Below are positions 1 through 11,968 of a stretch of 64,000 nt of DNA, piece by piece. Below the pieces are notes generated by a model. The model was not told the DNA's origin, made no database searches, and saw only the letters and a list, made by a program, of their open reading frames with translations. The first letter of the stretch is position 1. The number at the start of each line of letters is the position of its first letter. Location of the stretch: assembly GCA_012656075.1 (NCBI GenBank), contig JAAKBF010000149.1, forward strand, positions 248,001 through 312,000, written 5' to 3'. The translations under genes and the position numbers were made by a program. This DNA comes from Phytophthora hibernalis. Its lineage: Eukaryota > Oomycota > Peronosporomycetes > Peronosporales > Peronosporaceae.

Positions 1-3000
1 TCAAAACCTCCTTCGATTCCAGTGCATTCTCCGCTCCAAGATCGTAGTACGGTGTTGTGTCGTTGCTGTCTGGAGATGAAGATATACCCGGCACTCCGTT
101 CCCAAGAGGTTGGTGCGGGGATGACGATCGGTGGTTGCGAAGCAATCCCTCAACACCACCAGCGTGCAAGCGCTCAGCCTCGTGTGTCAGTTCTCTCACG
201 TCGGCGTCTAACTGATCGATTTCTTGCAGTTCATGCTCCAGCACCGCCAGTTCCTTTTCGGCTTCACGCAGTTCGTTGTGCACCGCACTCACCTGACGCT
301 CAGCTGCTTCTTGTGCACGATGAAGTGCATCAAGTTCGCTCTGTTGTCGTTCAAATGCCTGCTTTGAACCTTCAATCAGTTGCAGTCCGAGCGCCAGTCT
401 TTCAGCTCCAGGTGGAGCATCGCGCCACTGCTTTTGCGTGCAGCTTCTCGTCGACCCAGAAGACCACGATACACCCGCTGAATCTCAAGTGCTGCAAGCT
501 CGGAGAAACGAGCAGTGAGAAATTGGCCACGCGCGACGTACATCCGCCAGGTAGCCTGCAGTTTGGCAGCATTACGGTCCTGAAAACGGCGGCGTTCTTG
601 CTCCTTGCACAGTCTCCGGACACGTTTCCGTGCGAGGTGACCACGATATACGCGCTCTAGCATGCGCGCCTTATTTTCTCGGAGTTTTGCACGGAATGCC
701 ACGCGAGTCGAGAAGCCTCGGCAGACGGTCTGGATGCGTATGGTTGCATGCAATCGCCTTGCAGCTTGTTCCTTCTCTTCAAGCAGCCTACGATATCGTC
801 GACGGCCTAAGCGGCCTCGTGCTATCCTCACGATCTCACCACCAGCAAACTTTTTGACGCGCTCTTGTTGCGCTTCACGCCGAATTCGATCAGCTCGACG
901 TGCAGCCAAGAACCGGCGGACGTACTTCTGGGCTCGTGTAGCTTGTGCGTCACGTCGTCGTCGCAACTCGCGCTTCATGTTGGACTCATTTGCTCGGGTA
1001 TCTTCTCGGAATTCCTCATTTAGTGAAGACCGTACTTCGTCGTATTGTTCGCCGGTTAGATGACTTCCTGCTACCAGCGTAGACCCAAAGGCTCGTCGTT
1101 TCTGCTCTCGGCGTTTCCGAGCTTGTTCTTCTGCTTCAAGCTGGTCAAACATACTCGGTAGCTCTCGTTGCGCTCGAATCTGCTGTCGTGTTTCCTCTAC
1201 GGACGGGGCCAACAACGCATTTGCGGATTGCTTTGAGGGACTTGACATTTCGACGGACGGCTCGAAAGCCAGCAATGGTGCGGACACCGGTGTTTCTAAG
1301 ACTGCATTTCCCGCAGCAAGCACCGCCTCATCCTTTGCGAGCTGTTCTAGATCGCGCTGCTGAGATTCGGCAAGCCGTTCAGCTTGTTGAGCCTGTAGTT
1401 GTGCTTCAAGTGCTGCAAGTCGCTCACGATCCTCCTGCTCCCATTCACGCCGTCTCCGCTCCTGTTCCTCTCTGAGAGCAGCCATCCGCTGCTCAGTCGC
1501 AGCTCGATGCTTTTGACGCTGCTCTTCGACCTCCTTTTCTAGGCGTGCTTCTTCAGCACGGATTTTGCTACGTACATCATCGATATCGTCATCTAGCTGG
1601 ACGGTGCTTTTTGACGTTTGATCAGTTTCGTTTGTCCGCTGCTGCAGATGTGTCATCGCAGCAGGGAGAGCAGGAGGATGCAGCATGTTCATGGGCACAA
1701 CAGATTGAGATATCGGGATTTCGGCGATTGTCGAGGTGGTCAGTGTTGCACCTTTGGAAGTTGGTTCGGCGATGACTTCGCTCGCGAGCGGTTCCTTTGG
1801 TTGCTGCAGGATCCACTTCTTTTTCTCGTACACAGACTTCTGGGCTTCGTGCATTCGGAGTACCTCCTGAAATGCTCGTTCGGACTTTTGTAGTTGAAGC
1901 TCATACGGCGATTTGGTGGTTTGCTGTGGCGAAGTGCGTACAAGAAGCGTATTGCTTATTGGATCGACGACTAAAGATTCAACTGGAGCCTTGGAAATTA
2001 GTGCAGCGGCTTGAGGTTCGGGATCAGTTGCTGAAGGCTGGATTGGTTCTTCATGAGCTGCCGTCTCCTTTCTCGTTGGTGCCTTTTGCAGCTTCACCGG
2101 TGGTGTTTGGGGTGCATCAGCTTCCTCCACAACACTTCGTTCTTGTTCTGAGGGCTCCATTTGGGAGTTGACAAGCATCTCGATCACCTCTGTAACGTAG
2201 CCCTTTGCTTCTTGACGGAGCTCATGCCCAGCGCGAAGCCATGATACAAAGGCGCTCTTTGGTGTTGCTAAGGCTTTTCGCACCTGTGCACGGGTTTTAG
2301 AGCGCAGGTCGCTGGTATGTGGTTGTTGATGAGACCATACATGCTGCACATTTGCGCGTCCCTGGAGAAATGGATCTACGTTCGTGGGAGATACCAGTGT
2401 GTTTTCCACTGACTGCACTAAGACAAGTGGGACCTCTATCTCGGCAAGCTGTGAGCCCAGGTCTACATGGCGGAGTGCACCTCGACATAGGCGAATACGT
2501 CCGTCTAGCGTGATTGTGTTGGTCACCGCTGTGTAGATACTCAGCGCTAAGTTCATGTCGACCTTGTGCAGGTACGCCTCTGAAAAGAGAAACTTGCAGA
2601 AGAATGACACTGGCAAGTCTGGTCGCGTCGGTGGCAGACATGCAAAAACGTTTACTGCACTGTGCAGAACTGCAGCTAGCTGTGCATCCACGCTTGCAAA
2701 ACCATTGAAAAGTGCAAGTGATTGCAAGTATCCGTCGTAGCTTTTGCCGTGGAGCACGGCGTAGCACGAGGCTACATTGGCACCATTTCCAAACCCGACG
2801 ATGTGAAATGGAGCATCCGTGGTGACGAACTGAGTGGTGTGTTGCAAGAAATTAAGTAGCTCGTGCACGCGGCGCGCAAGCCACATGTTGTTCAGGACAA
2901 GCTTGTCTTCTTCACGGGCTTGATCATCAACTGCGTAAGCAGAGCCAGCTTGACCTGGAAAATTGAACAGCAGAGCTCGTGAGCCCGGGTTCCGCGCTAC

Positions 3001-5754
3001 AATCGGTCGGAAAAACACTCGAGTGCTTTCGAGCGTATCGAACAAGTCGTGAAATACTACGAGATTGCATTTGACAGTCTCACCGATGGGCTGGCCAATT
3101 ACTGCGTAAGGTATCTGCGTGGCGCCATCCTGACAGGTAAATACAGGATCTGCAGTGCTGCCTCCTACGCCATCTTGTAGCCCCGAGGGTGCTGCAAGCC
3201 GTGTCATTTGCTGTGCTTGTATGGCTCGTCGAACAACTTGCTTCTGCTGTGACCGGCGCCGCCCTTTAGCTGACGGATCATCGTCGTTCGAGTCTTTTGC
3301 GACCTTCTTGGCTTTCCCTTGTTGGTTTTGCGCGTCTTCGATCTGAGCAGCGGCAATACCGACTGGCAGGATTTCCGGTTTGAGAAGGCAAAGCATACAT
3401 CGTGTCCCCGAGTCTTGCAGTTGCAACCTGTGCTTCCACGCGTAAGCCTGCAGCACAGTACGAATCCAATCGCAGAACTTTGCAGCGCATGAACTAATTG
3501 GTGCGATCTGTGCAGGTGTGAACAGTGGGTTACGAGCATGTGCTGCTGCCTGCATGACCGCACTTTCAGACAGCTCCTCCAGATCCACGCGATGCAACTG
3601 CGAGAGAAGTTTATCCTGTGAGATCACCCGTTTGACTTCACCCCAGTCTCCACCTCGTGATCCCAGAAGCAAAGCACCCAAACCACTCAGCACCATGGCA
3701 ACAGCAGGATGCGGATTTACAAAGCTGTACAGCTCCGCGGCGTCCTTTTTCGTGATCGCTGCGGCTACTATGGCAGTTTGTGCCCATACTTGTTTCCACA
3801 CATGCTTCAAAGTGTCTGAATACTCCAATTGTTCGACGTCATTATTGTCGTCAGCCTGCTCTTCCTCCTCCCCCGCTCGGCTATTGAAAGCTCTCGAATA
3901 CGTTTTACACCCTGTTTGTCTGGACTCCGGCGATTTGGACTAGTTTTCTTCGCCCCACGTCGCGCGATTTGATCCAGAGCCTTCATGCGAACCTTTTCAA
4001 CGAGCGTGTAAAATTCGTAGCAGTTGGTGCAGACCTGTACATCTCGGTAATAGTATCCTGGAAACGTGACCCCGAGAGGTTCGCCATCTCCGTAGTAGGC
4101 TTCTGCAAGATAGTCGCCATCTTCACCTCTCTGGTACCGTCGAATGAAGAGATCTACAAGTTGTTTTTCAGCCCGAGTCTGTGCGACCAGCTTAAACGGA
4201 ATGGTATGTGTTGGTTGCAGTGTCTCGGCACGTTGCAGTCGCTGTGGCGAAGATGGTTTGCGTTGCTCTGCTAATCCATCCAGGAAGTCGTTCGTGCGAC
4301 GGGATTCCATGAAGGCACTTGCAGTAGATGCGGCAGTGGCAGCACTAGTCCGCCGCCGGCCTTTTCTAGCGTGACCTGCTTGCTCGCTTAGCGTGGGCTC
4401 CTTTTGCGTTCCAAACGCCGAGCAGTCAACTCGGCGATTGACATGCTGCAAAAGTCTCCGCAGCAACCACGCTTCTGGCTGGACATGAGATGAGCTGCTG
4501 ACAGTGTTCGCCGTCGCCCTCGAGACAGTGAAGACGTAGCTGGAAGAAAAGACAAGGCCTCATCCCAATCGGTAGAGCTGCGAAGTTGTAGGTTTGCTCG
4601 GCGTCTGCCATCCGATTCACCAAGCGGGTCCAAACGTGTACTGGAAGACGAGGGTGGCAGCATTCGTGACGTAATTCTGTTGAGGTGAGGTGCTGGGGTC
4701 GCCATGATCGCTTCAACTAGTCGTTCATCAGGAGCACCTTCAGCACGGGCTCGAGCTATTAATCTTTCATTCATGGCACGTGGTCCCTCGTAAGAGCTTG
4801 GAAACGACGACTCTAGCGCCTCGGGGAAGGTTAGTGCAGAAGGCAAAGCTGCCGCAGCAGAAATGGTTTCACAAGTGGATGTCCGCCACAAGTGCAGCTT
4901 CCCACTCGTCGAGGATGAAGAGCGAGACGCAGCGAACCACGCGGCATTTCTTGTTTTTCTCGACGAAGCTTACATAGTGCTGCACGAGCTCATTAACGTT
5001 GGTATTCAACTTGACATCCTTACTCGCGATTCGTTGCCCACCAAGAGCTAACCAAAAAGTTTACCCTGCACACGCCCGGTCTTCTGGAGGCTGCGGACGA
5101 ATAAAGCACAAAATCATCAGAATTACCAGCAGCACCGCAAACGCCAACAAAACATACTTACGTGAATTCATGCTCAAGGTTGGCATAGCAGCCCGGATCC
5201 AATTCACCGCGCGGACGAACGAAGGTACTGATGGTGGCATTGCATGAACTACTGGATCCGAGCGAGATCAAAAATGCCAAGAGATCTGGTGCAGTGAGGA
5301 ACGGTACGACACCAGGTGTATCGCTCTTCTCAAACCAACAAGCTGCAACCGGTCGTGTCGCGTCGTCCAACGTAGCATCATGACCACCCACCAATTCGGC
5401 GAAGTGCACGAAGGCGCGATGCACTTGCTCCGGCGAGAGTTTGCTCTGCGGTTTGCGGCGTACAACACCTGCGTCTGTGTAGTACCAAGCCCATATCTGC
5501 TGCTTGTCCACGATCACCGTCTCGACCACGTGCACGCTGCAGTCACCTTTGTCTCTACTCACGAGAGCAGAGCAGACCCAGGCCCACGATCGACTTGTGC
5601 GAGACTCTCTCTCCAGGTCCACCACTGGTGCGTTGGCGCGCAGGATCTGAATCTGACCATGCTGTTGCTGCTTCATCGAGAGGAGAGACCGAGTGCCAGT
5701 TGGAAGTGTCGGCGGTTGCAATACAACGGTGCCATATATAGTGGGGACTGCCAT
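1..5754 (-). CDS. Dynein-stalk-like / hydrolase-like / IQ-motif giant protein (3' partial)
   Basis: One gene reconstructed from consecutive reading-frame segments. Exon 1 (5754-5162) starts at ATG 5754. An intron, 5161-5091, has GTAAGT and GCAG borders. Coding then runs to position 1 and off the window. Frame changes occur near 5054-5058 (A run), about 4875, 4402-4405 (T run), 3870-3874 (C run) and 432-435 (T run). In the longest segment (3828-376), the first 130 residues match the dynein heavy-chain microtubule-binding stalk pattern (FVNPHPAV, then NPLFTPAQIAPISS and CDWI). An alpha/beta-hydrolase-like domain follows at about 225-480. Its nucleophile elbow reads GFGNG, with no catalytic Ser. 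A Glu/Arg/Gln coiled coil lies at about 690-800 and several IQ motifs at 985-1140. Below 376 the other frame continues as coiled coil. It may be a cytoskeletal or flagellar, calmodulin-binding protein (inference). The N-terminal 250 residues are unrecognised. Alternatively, two neighbouring genes have been fused by my joins. Confidence 0.6.
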
Positions 5755-6084
5755 CGTTCACCGAAACAGGCACCACGGAGGTCGCATCGGAGTGCTCAAT
5801 GGGCACTGCTCAACGACCCTCGTTCAAAACGATGCATTAGCGCCACCCGAAAGATTCGTTATAAGCTGGTGGTCTCGTGCTCATTTCCCCGTCTGACACG
5901 TTTAGTTTTGAGATTTAGCTACTTACTGCACTTGGCAGTGCTAATCGCCGTCAACTTGAAGGGAGTGAAGCCATTTGTGTGTAATTGTTGAGGCGTTACA
6001 GAGGTCGTTTGAAATGGACTCGTCTGCATGTTGCGCTCGACAAGGATGGCGTTACGTTTGGATGGAGAGAGGGCAGAATAAGCT
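5755..6084. promoter_or_regulatory. Divergent intergenic spacer
   Basis: About 330 bases separate two divergently transcribed genes, so both promoters should lie here. I see no clear TATA box or long repeat. ORFs crossing it are shadows of the minus-strand gene. Confidence 0.3.
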
Positions 6085-6502
6085 ATGACGTCTGTGGTTC
6101 ACACGAGTGCGAAGCCAGAAAGCGTGGCCGTCAAACTAGAAACATATCTCAAGTAAGGGTTCCTCCGCGCCACTATGGTCGATCGACGCTCTGGTTTCTA
6201 ACAGCAAGTTCGGCAACGAACCGACCTCAAAGGATCCGTTTGAAGAGGCTGGGGTTGCTGGAACGCCGGATTCTGTCAGGAATCGGAGTGCTGTCGAGGA
6301 AAAACGTCCTTACCACGATGCCATCGTCGATGGCACGCAGCATGTTGAAAATACTGCAACGTCGCCACATTGTCAATACATGTTCGCCCCTGAAATTCAG
6401 AGACTGATGGCGCAATTTGCGAAGCGGGGGCAGAGCTGGATTCAGGCTTCAAAGCAAGGAAGACTATGTCTTACAAATCTCAAGCTGTTCCCGCGCTTGT
6501 AA
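6085..6502 (+). CDS. Small two-exon hypothetical protein (121 aa)
   Basis: Exon 1 runs from ATG 6085 to 6152, intron 6153-6204 (52 nt, GTAAGG donor, TAACAG acceptor), and exon 2 from 6205 to TAA 6502. The spliced length is 366 nt, an exact multiple of three. Unspliced, the frame closes in the intron, which is why simple ORF calling misses the gene. The product is hydrophilic, with no signal peptide or membrane segment. It begins MTSVVHTSAKPESVAVK, has an acidic/serine middle and ends with a basic hydrophobic stretch (LCLTNLKLFPRL). I do not recognise a family. Support comes from the clean splice sites, phase agreement and a stop-free 298-nt second exon. It is divergent from the giant minus-strand gene and lies about 400 bases before the flippase gene. 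Confidence 0.6.
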
Positions 6503-6903
6503 TCATGATACCATGCAAACGACTAAACCCGTACCATTTCATGAACTGCAGCACACGAAGCCCGTGTATTCCATCCCCCATACAGCATATCCACTTCCTT
6601 ACATCATATCGGCACCGTCTCTCGTCCATGATTACACTTCTTTTCAGGGAAGAGACCGCCTAGCTTAATCCGGAACAGAGCCAGTCGCACTTAACAAGAG
6701 TCCACATTTTTCACAAGGCTAAACCATTCCAGAAAAATTAAGTGCCCGCCTTTCTCCTCGTCACTTCACAACCACTTCAGTGTGACAGCCAGCGCGAGCG
6801 CTTACTTCATCCTTACTTCCCACTGCCCTCGTGCTCTCGAGACCTCCATATTCCTTGCGAGGCGCGGCTCAAGAATAGGCTTCGGGTCGGCAACGGACTG
6901 AAG
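6503..6903. promoter_or_regulatory. Spacer upstream of flippase gene
   Basis: About 400 bases with C/T-rich tracts near 6720-6850, as is common upstream of oomycete start codons. No other structure was recognised. It presumably carries the flippase promoter. Confidence 0.25.
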
Positions 6904-9900
6904 ATGCGCGTCGAGTTCGCGGTGCCCTCGCCGTCCGACAGCTCCACAGACTACACACTGGACATGGGGCCGACAGGGGCGCCTGCCTCTGCTGACGGCG
7001 CGTTGCAACAGCCGCCGACGTCACAGCCGCACGCCCCCAAGAACCTGCGACGCGTCAACACGTTCACGGGCGTCCCGAACGAGGAGGAGCAACGCAACAT
7101 CATCTCACTGCGGTATCGCGCAGATAGGTACCGTGCCTCATCCTACCACTCTTCATCCTCAAATAAGAAACGCCATTTTCTTATTTGAGGTAAAATGAAG
7201 AAAAACGAATTAATTTTTGACGTCCTTTTTCACAGTATGGCGGACTCGGTGGCGTCCGACTCCAAGCCCAACGCCGAGACCAAGCTGTGGAACCTCTTCG
7301 AGCAGGTTTTCTGCTTCCTCAAGGGCATGACTATCTACCAGACGCGGCGCCGCCTCAAGTTCACGATCGTGTCGCAGACGGTCATCAACTCGCTGCGTAT
7401 TTTCCCATCATCCTGGGCCTGAGCTTCCAGGCTACAGTGCCTGTGGCCATCCTGTACGTGACGCTCGTGCTGGGCTGGCACGGCACCAAGTTCCTCGTGC
7501 CCAAGTTCCTGCTCAGCTACAAGATCGGCATGCAGCTCACGCTGCTCGTGGACGTCATCTGGTACTACAAGGGCTACAACGGAAAGCTGAACAGTGTCAG
7601 TAGCGGCACGTCCGTGCTCATGCAGGGCTTCTTCTCCATTTTGTTGACGATGCTCAACATCACAGGCTTCATGTACGGCTGGAAGCTCCGTCGCATCGTC
7701 AAGGCCGTGCAGAACCAGCGAGAGTGCGACCGCGCAGCCCTTGCCACGATGATGCCGTCCCCGCAGCGGGTCAACTCGCTGCACCAGACGCTGTCCATTA
7801 ACCCGTCGACCCACGAGATGGAAGAGGACGTAGGTCCCTCGGCGAGACGGAAAATCGTCGTGGGCCCGGGCGTCCCCAACAACAGGTTGCGACGCACTCA
7901 ATCGGGTGTGTCGATGACGTTGCCCGACGCACTGAAGACCAAGAAGCAGCGCAGGAAGGAGGCTGAGGCACAGGACGAGGCACCCGTCTTCTGCTCCAAC
8001 CTCATGATCACGAGCAAGTACACGTACTACAACTTCCTGTTCGTGTTCCTCAAGATGCAGTTCAGCCGACTCGCGAACTTTTACACGACCATTGTGGTGG
8101 CGCTGTGTTTCTTCGACTTTTCGCCCGTGAGCCCCGTGGCTAGTCTGACGCCGCTGCTGATCGTGTTCGCGACGTCTGCGCTCAAGGACGTGAGCGAAGA
8201 CCTGCGTCGCCAAAAGGGAGACGCCATGGTAAATTCCAGGCCGGCGCACATTATCCGTCGCGACGTTGTGAATGAGGTGATGCACATCGATGGTACTTGG
8301 CAGGACATTGAAGTGGGAGATGTATTGATGTTGAAGGACGGCGATCAGGTTCCGGCTGACTGCATTTTGCTAGCGACAAGTCGGCCTGACGGCCGATGCT
8401 ACGTTGAGACGGCCAACCTGGACGGTGAAACTAACCTGAAGATTCGTCAGGTAGCCAGCTGCACGAAGCACTTTATGACTGCAGAGGAGATTTTGGAGAA
8501 CTACAAGCTTGAGGTGGACTGCGACGTGCCTAACAAGGATCTGTTCTATTTCGACGGTGTCCTGCAGCTCGGAAAAATTGGAGACGATGCGGTTGCGGAT
8601 GCGAACAGCGACGACAACGAATCAAGTTTGACCATGGACAACTTGATTCTGCGTGGTAGTGAAAGCCGCAATTCTGAATGGACGTTGGGACTCGTAATTT
8701 ACACGGGCAAGGAGACGAAGGTTCAGATGAACTCTACGTCTGTGCCTCTCAAGCGAAGCTTTGTGGAGAAGACCCTGGACACCATGTTCGTGCTGGTGTT
8801 AATGTTACTGTTTGGAATTTCAATTGCCTGCACGCTGGGCAACAACAACTGGAACCTTGACCTGGCTGACGAGTCAACGCCCTGGTACATCGAGGAAGAC
8901 TCAAACGGTTACATCTTTTTGAGTTACGTGATCCTGTTCAACAATTTGATCCCGCTCTCCATGTACGTGACGATGGAAGGTGTGCGTTTTGTCCACGCGC
9001 TACATTGAAAACGATCTCGAGATGTACGATGCCAAGACAGATACCCCAGCTCAGGTTCGCAACAGCAACATCAACGAAGATCTTGGCCAGATTCAGTACA
9101 TTTTCTCAGACAAGACAGGCACACTTACTTGCAACGAAATGATCTTTGCAAAGTGTACTGTCGCTGGTCTGCGCTACAACGACATCGAGGTAGACCCTGC
9201 GAAACCCACGCGACCTGGAACTCGGTTCAATGACAGTCGCTTGATTGCGCGTTTGAATTCGAACCACTCGACAAAGAAGGAGATACACGATTTCCTACTT
9301 CTGCTTACAATTTGCAACACCGTGATCCCCGAGACCAATGTTCCTGTTTCGCCTACATCCACTGGCGACTCCTGTTCGGTACAGACATCAACTATTAAAT
9401 ACAACGCGTCTTCTCCCGATGAGGAGGCGCTTGTACAGGCTGCGAGTGACCTCGGCTACGTTCTTGAATCGCGCGACGGTCCGATTTGCAACGCTCTTAT
9501 TCAAGGAAGATTGATGTCGTTTGAAATTTTGAACGTGCTGGAGTTCAACAGCGACCGAAAACGAATGTCGGTGATTGTACGATTCCCCGACGGAAATATT
9601 GTGCTCTACTGCAAGGGTGCAGATGATGTCATTTTCGATCTCCTTTCCAAGTCCCAGCCACAAGGTGTAGCGCACGTGACACGTGGTCATCTCCAGGAGT
9701 ACGCGTCAGAAGGCCTTCGAACTCTTACCACTGCAATGCGACATCTTACCCAAGAGGAGTATGAACAATGGAGCAGTTTATACCGCCAGGCTGAATTCTC
9801 GATGGATGGGCGTGCCGCCAAAATTGCCAAGGTTTCGGCTATCATTGAGGTTGAGCTGACATTGCTCGGCGCGACAGCCATCGAGGACCGACTGCAAGAC

Positions 9901-11825
9901 GGTGTGGAAGAGTCTATTTGCGCTTTGCGCAAGGCTGGTATTAAGTTCTGGGTGCTCACAGGTGACAAGAAGGAAACTGCGCTCAGCATTGGCATGTCGT
10001 CGCACGTGATCGATGATAACATGGATGTGATTGTACTAGGCCAGCGCGACAAGGGATCGCTTCGTACTCGGCTGGAAGAACTGTACGTCGACCTTGTTGA
10101 AGACAAATGGGGATCAGATGAGACCTCGTCGGCGTTCAGTGTGCTGTGGGAGGCGTTGAAGCGAGCGATTCTGTATCTGTGGGATCTTGTAAAACTGGCG
10201 CTTGTGGGACGCGACGAAGAAGCAGAGGCCCGAAAGAAGAGAAGACGCTTGCCCCGACGTGAGCACGATGTGACACCAACGGACAGCCCGGTTCATTTCG
10301 ATGAAGTGTATCCTGCGCTACCGAATCGTGACATCTCCGAAAACAGCTTCGAACGCGGTTTGTGCGACCACAATTTCGAGCCTAAAACTGATACGATGAC
10401 GGGTGGTACTGGCAGCATGAGCAGCGGTGACTACGTTGACGAGGAACTGGAGTTTGCTATGGTAATTGATGGCAAAACGTTGGCGCTGGTGCTGGATGAT
10501 GACATCAAATACCTCTTCTTGGCAGTGGCCACACAATGCAAATCTGTGATTTGCTGTCGCTGCTCGCCCGCCCAGAAGGCGTCAGTGGTAAAATTGGTCA
10601 CAGAACCCACACTTATGTTCTCACCTGGCAACATTACACTTGCTATCGGCGACGGTGCAAATGATGTACCGATGATTCAAGCCGCGAATGTCGGTGTCGG
10701 TATCAGTGGTAAAGAGGGCCGCCAAGCTGTTCTCTCCAGTGATTATTCTATCGCGGAGTTCCACTTCTTGAAGCGTCTTCTTCTGGTGCACGGCAACTAC
10801 AGCTACAAGAGAATTTCCAAGTTGATCTTGTTCTCATTCATGAAGAACGTGGCGCTATCGATGTCCAACTTTTTCTTGGCGATGGAGACGATGTACAGTG
10901 GTTTGCTGATGTACTTCAGCATTTTCTTTACGCTCTATAACGCGCTCTTTACAACGATTCCGATCGTGATTATTGCCATGTACAACCAGGACGTGTCTCC
11001 TGCAGTTCTGATGCAGTACCCGACGCTGTACGTGAACGGCCTGAAGAATCGTTCTTTCAACTGGCTGACATTCTTTGGATGGTGCCTGTTGGGCACGTGG
11101 CATGCTTACGTGGTGTACGCGGTACCATTCTTTGCGAACGGCTCCATCGTCTGGTACTTTTCGAGTGATTCATCGAAGCTCCAGTTTGACAAGCGCGACC
11201 TTGGCCTTTGGGCGAATGGTGTAGCGTCATATACGTACCTGATCACAGCTTCGACGGCGCAAGTGGCGTTAATGACGAGCAATTGGACACAGACGAACAC
11301 TGTGTCAACTATCGGAACGCTGGCGTTTTACTACCTGTTCACCGCATTCTTCTGTGCTGTGTTCGGATGGACTAAGGCCGATTTCTACGACACGGAGGTG
11401 GGATTTGGAGTGGTAGGCCAGCTCGTTCGCGAGGCGTGGTTCTGGCTTGGCCTGTTGCTGTCTGTGGTCGTCGCCACTCTGCCTAACTATATCGCCAAGG
11501 CCGGGCGAGTATTATTCTACCCCGAGCCGTCACATCTGATGCGCGAGTGGAACCGTTTGGCTAAGGGGAAGACGCGGCTGTGGTGATGGACTCGCCACGG
11601 CTCGTTCGCCGCAACACAGGGTTTGCGTTCTCACATTGTCCTGGCGAAACTGAGATGGCGATGGGCTTCTATCAAAGCAACAACACGCGAACTCAGTCTC
11701 GCGCAGGGCAAATGTCTGACCTCTCAGACGTTGGCCTACGTGTGCAGTCGCCATCGTCGTCAACCGCAGACGGCTCCTCTCCGTCTCCTAAGGCATTAGG
11801 ACCGTCTCCTAAGACATTGAGATAG
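6904..11825 (+). CDS. P4-type ATPase (phospholipid flippase)
   Basis: This is an integral-membrane ATPase that moves phospholipids to the cytosolic leaflet, in plasma membrane or Golgi/endosome. Exon 1 is 6904-7127 and intron 7128-7235, with phases that agree. Family signatures in order: SKYTYYNF before the first core helices, the actuator motif DGETN (~8420), the phosphorylation site DKTGTLTCNEM (~9108), KGADDVIFDLL, TGDKKETA, GDGANDVPMIQ (~10650) and LKRLLLVHG, then C-terminal helices. The tail carries RRNTGFAFSH, like the autoinhibitory GYAFS motif of animal ATP8A proteins. Frame breaks occur near 7402, near 8995 and at the G run 11565-11568. Adding one G at the last joins the tail to the core. 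The unusual part is a roughly 300-residue N-terminal extension with several hydrophobic segments (7420-7700) ahead of the usual P4 start. All catalytic residues are present, so it is probably functional despite the breaks. Confidence 0.9.
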
Positions 11826-11968
11826 TTTTGCTACCAGAAATGGGTTGAAGATACCGTGCTGACAAGACAAGTCACAGGAAGTGCGTAGGGAAAGATTTTT
11901 CGAGATAAGCCGCTAATAAACGTTGAGCGCGTGTACCATACCACTTAGGGCAGAGTTTTTCCAGCGTC

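Noticed and set aside
376..3828. A complete dynein heavy chain
   Set aside because: No AAA+ Walker motifs occur anywhere on the strand; only the stalk-like part is present.
3807..3900. Programmed ribosomal frameshifting as the cause of the breaks
   Set aside because: Breaks occur in nearly every gene at ordinary runs of A, T, C or G without a shared slippery heptamer or downstream structure. Undercalling explains them better.
5380..5991. Plus-strand ORF of 203 aa
   Set aside because: It overlaps the antisense of an exon with clear splice sites and shows no motif.
7335..8285. Long minus-strand ORF of 316 aa
   Set aside because: It is the antisense shadow of the flippase N-terminus and has the His/Arg/Val-rich composition typical of reverse frames of GC-rich exons.
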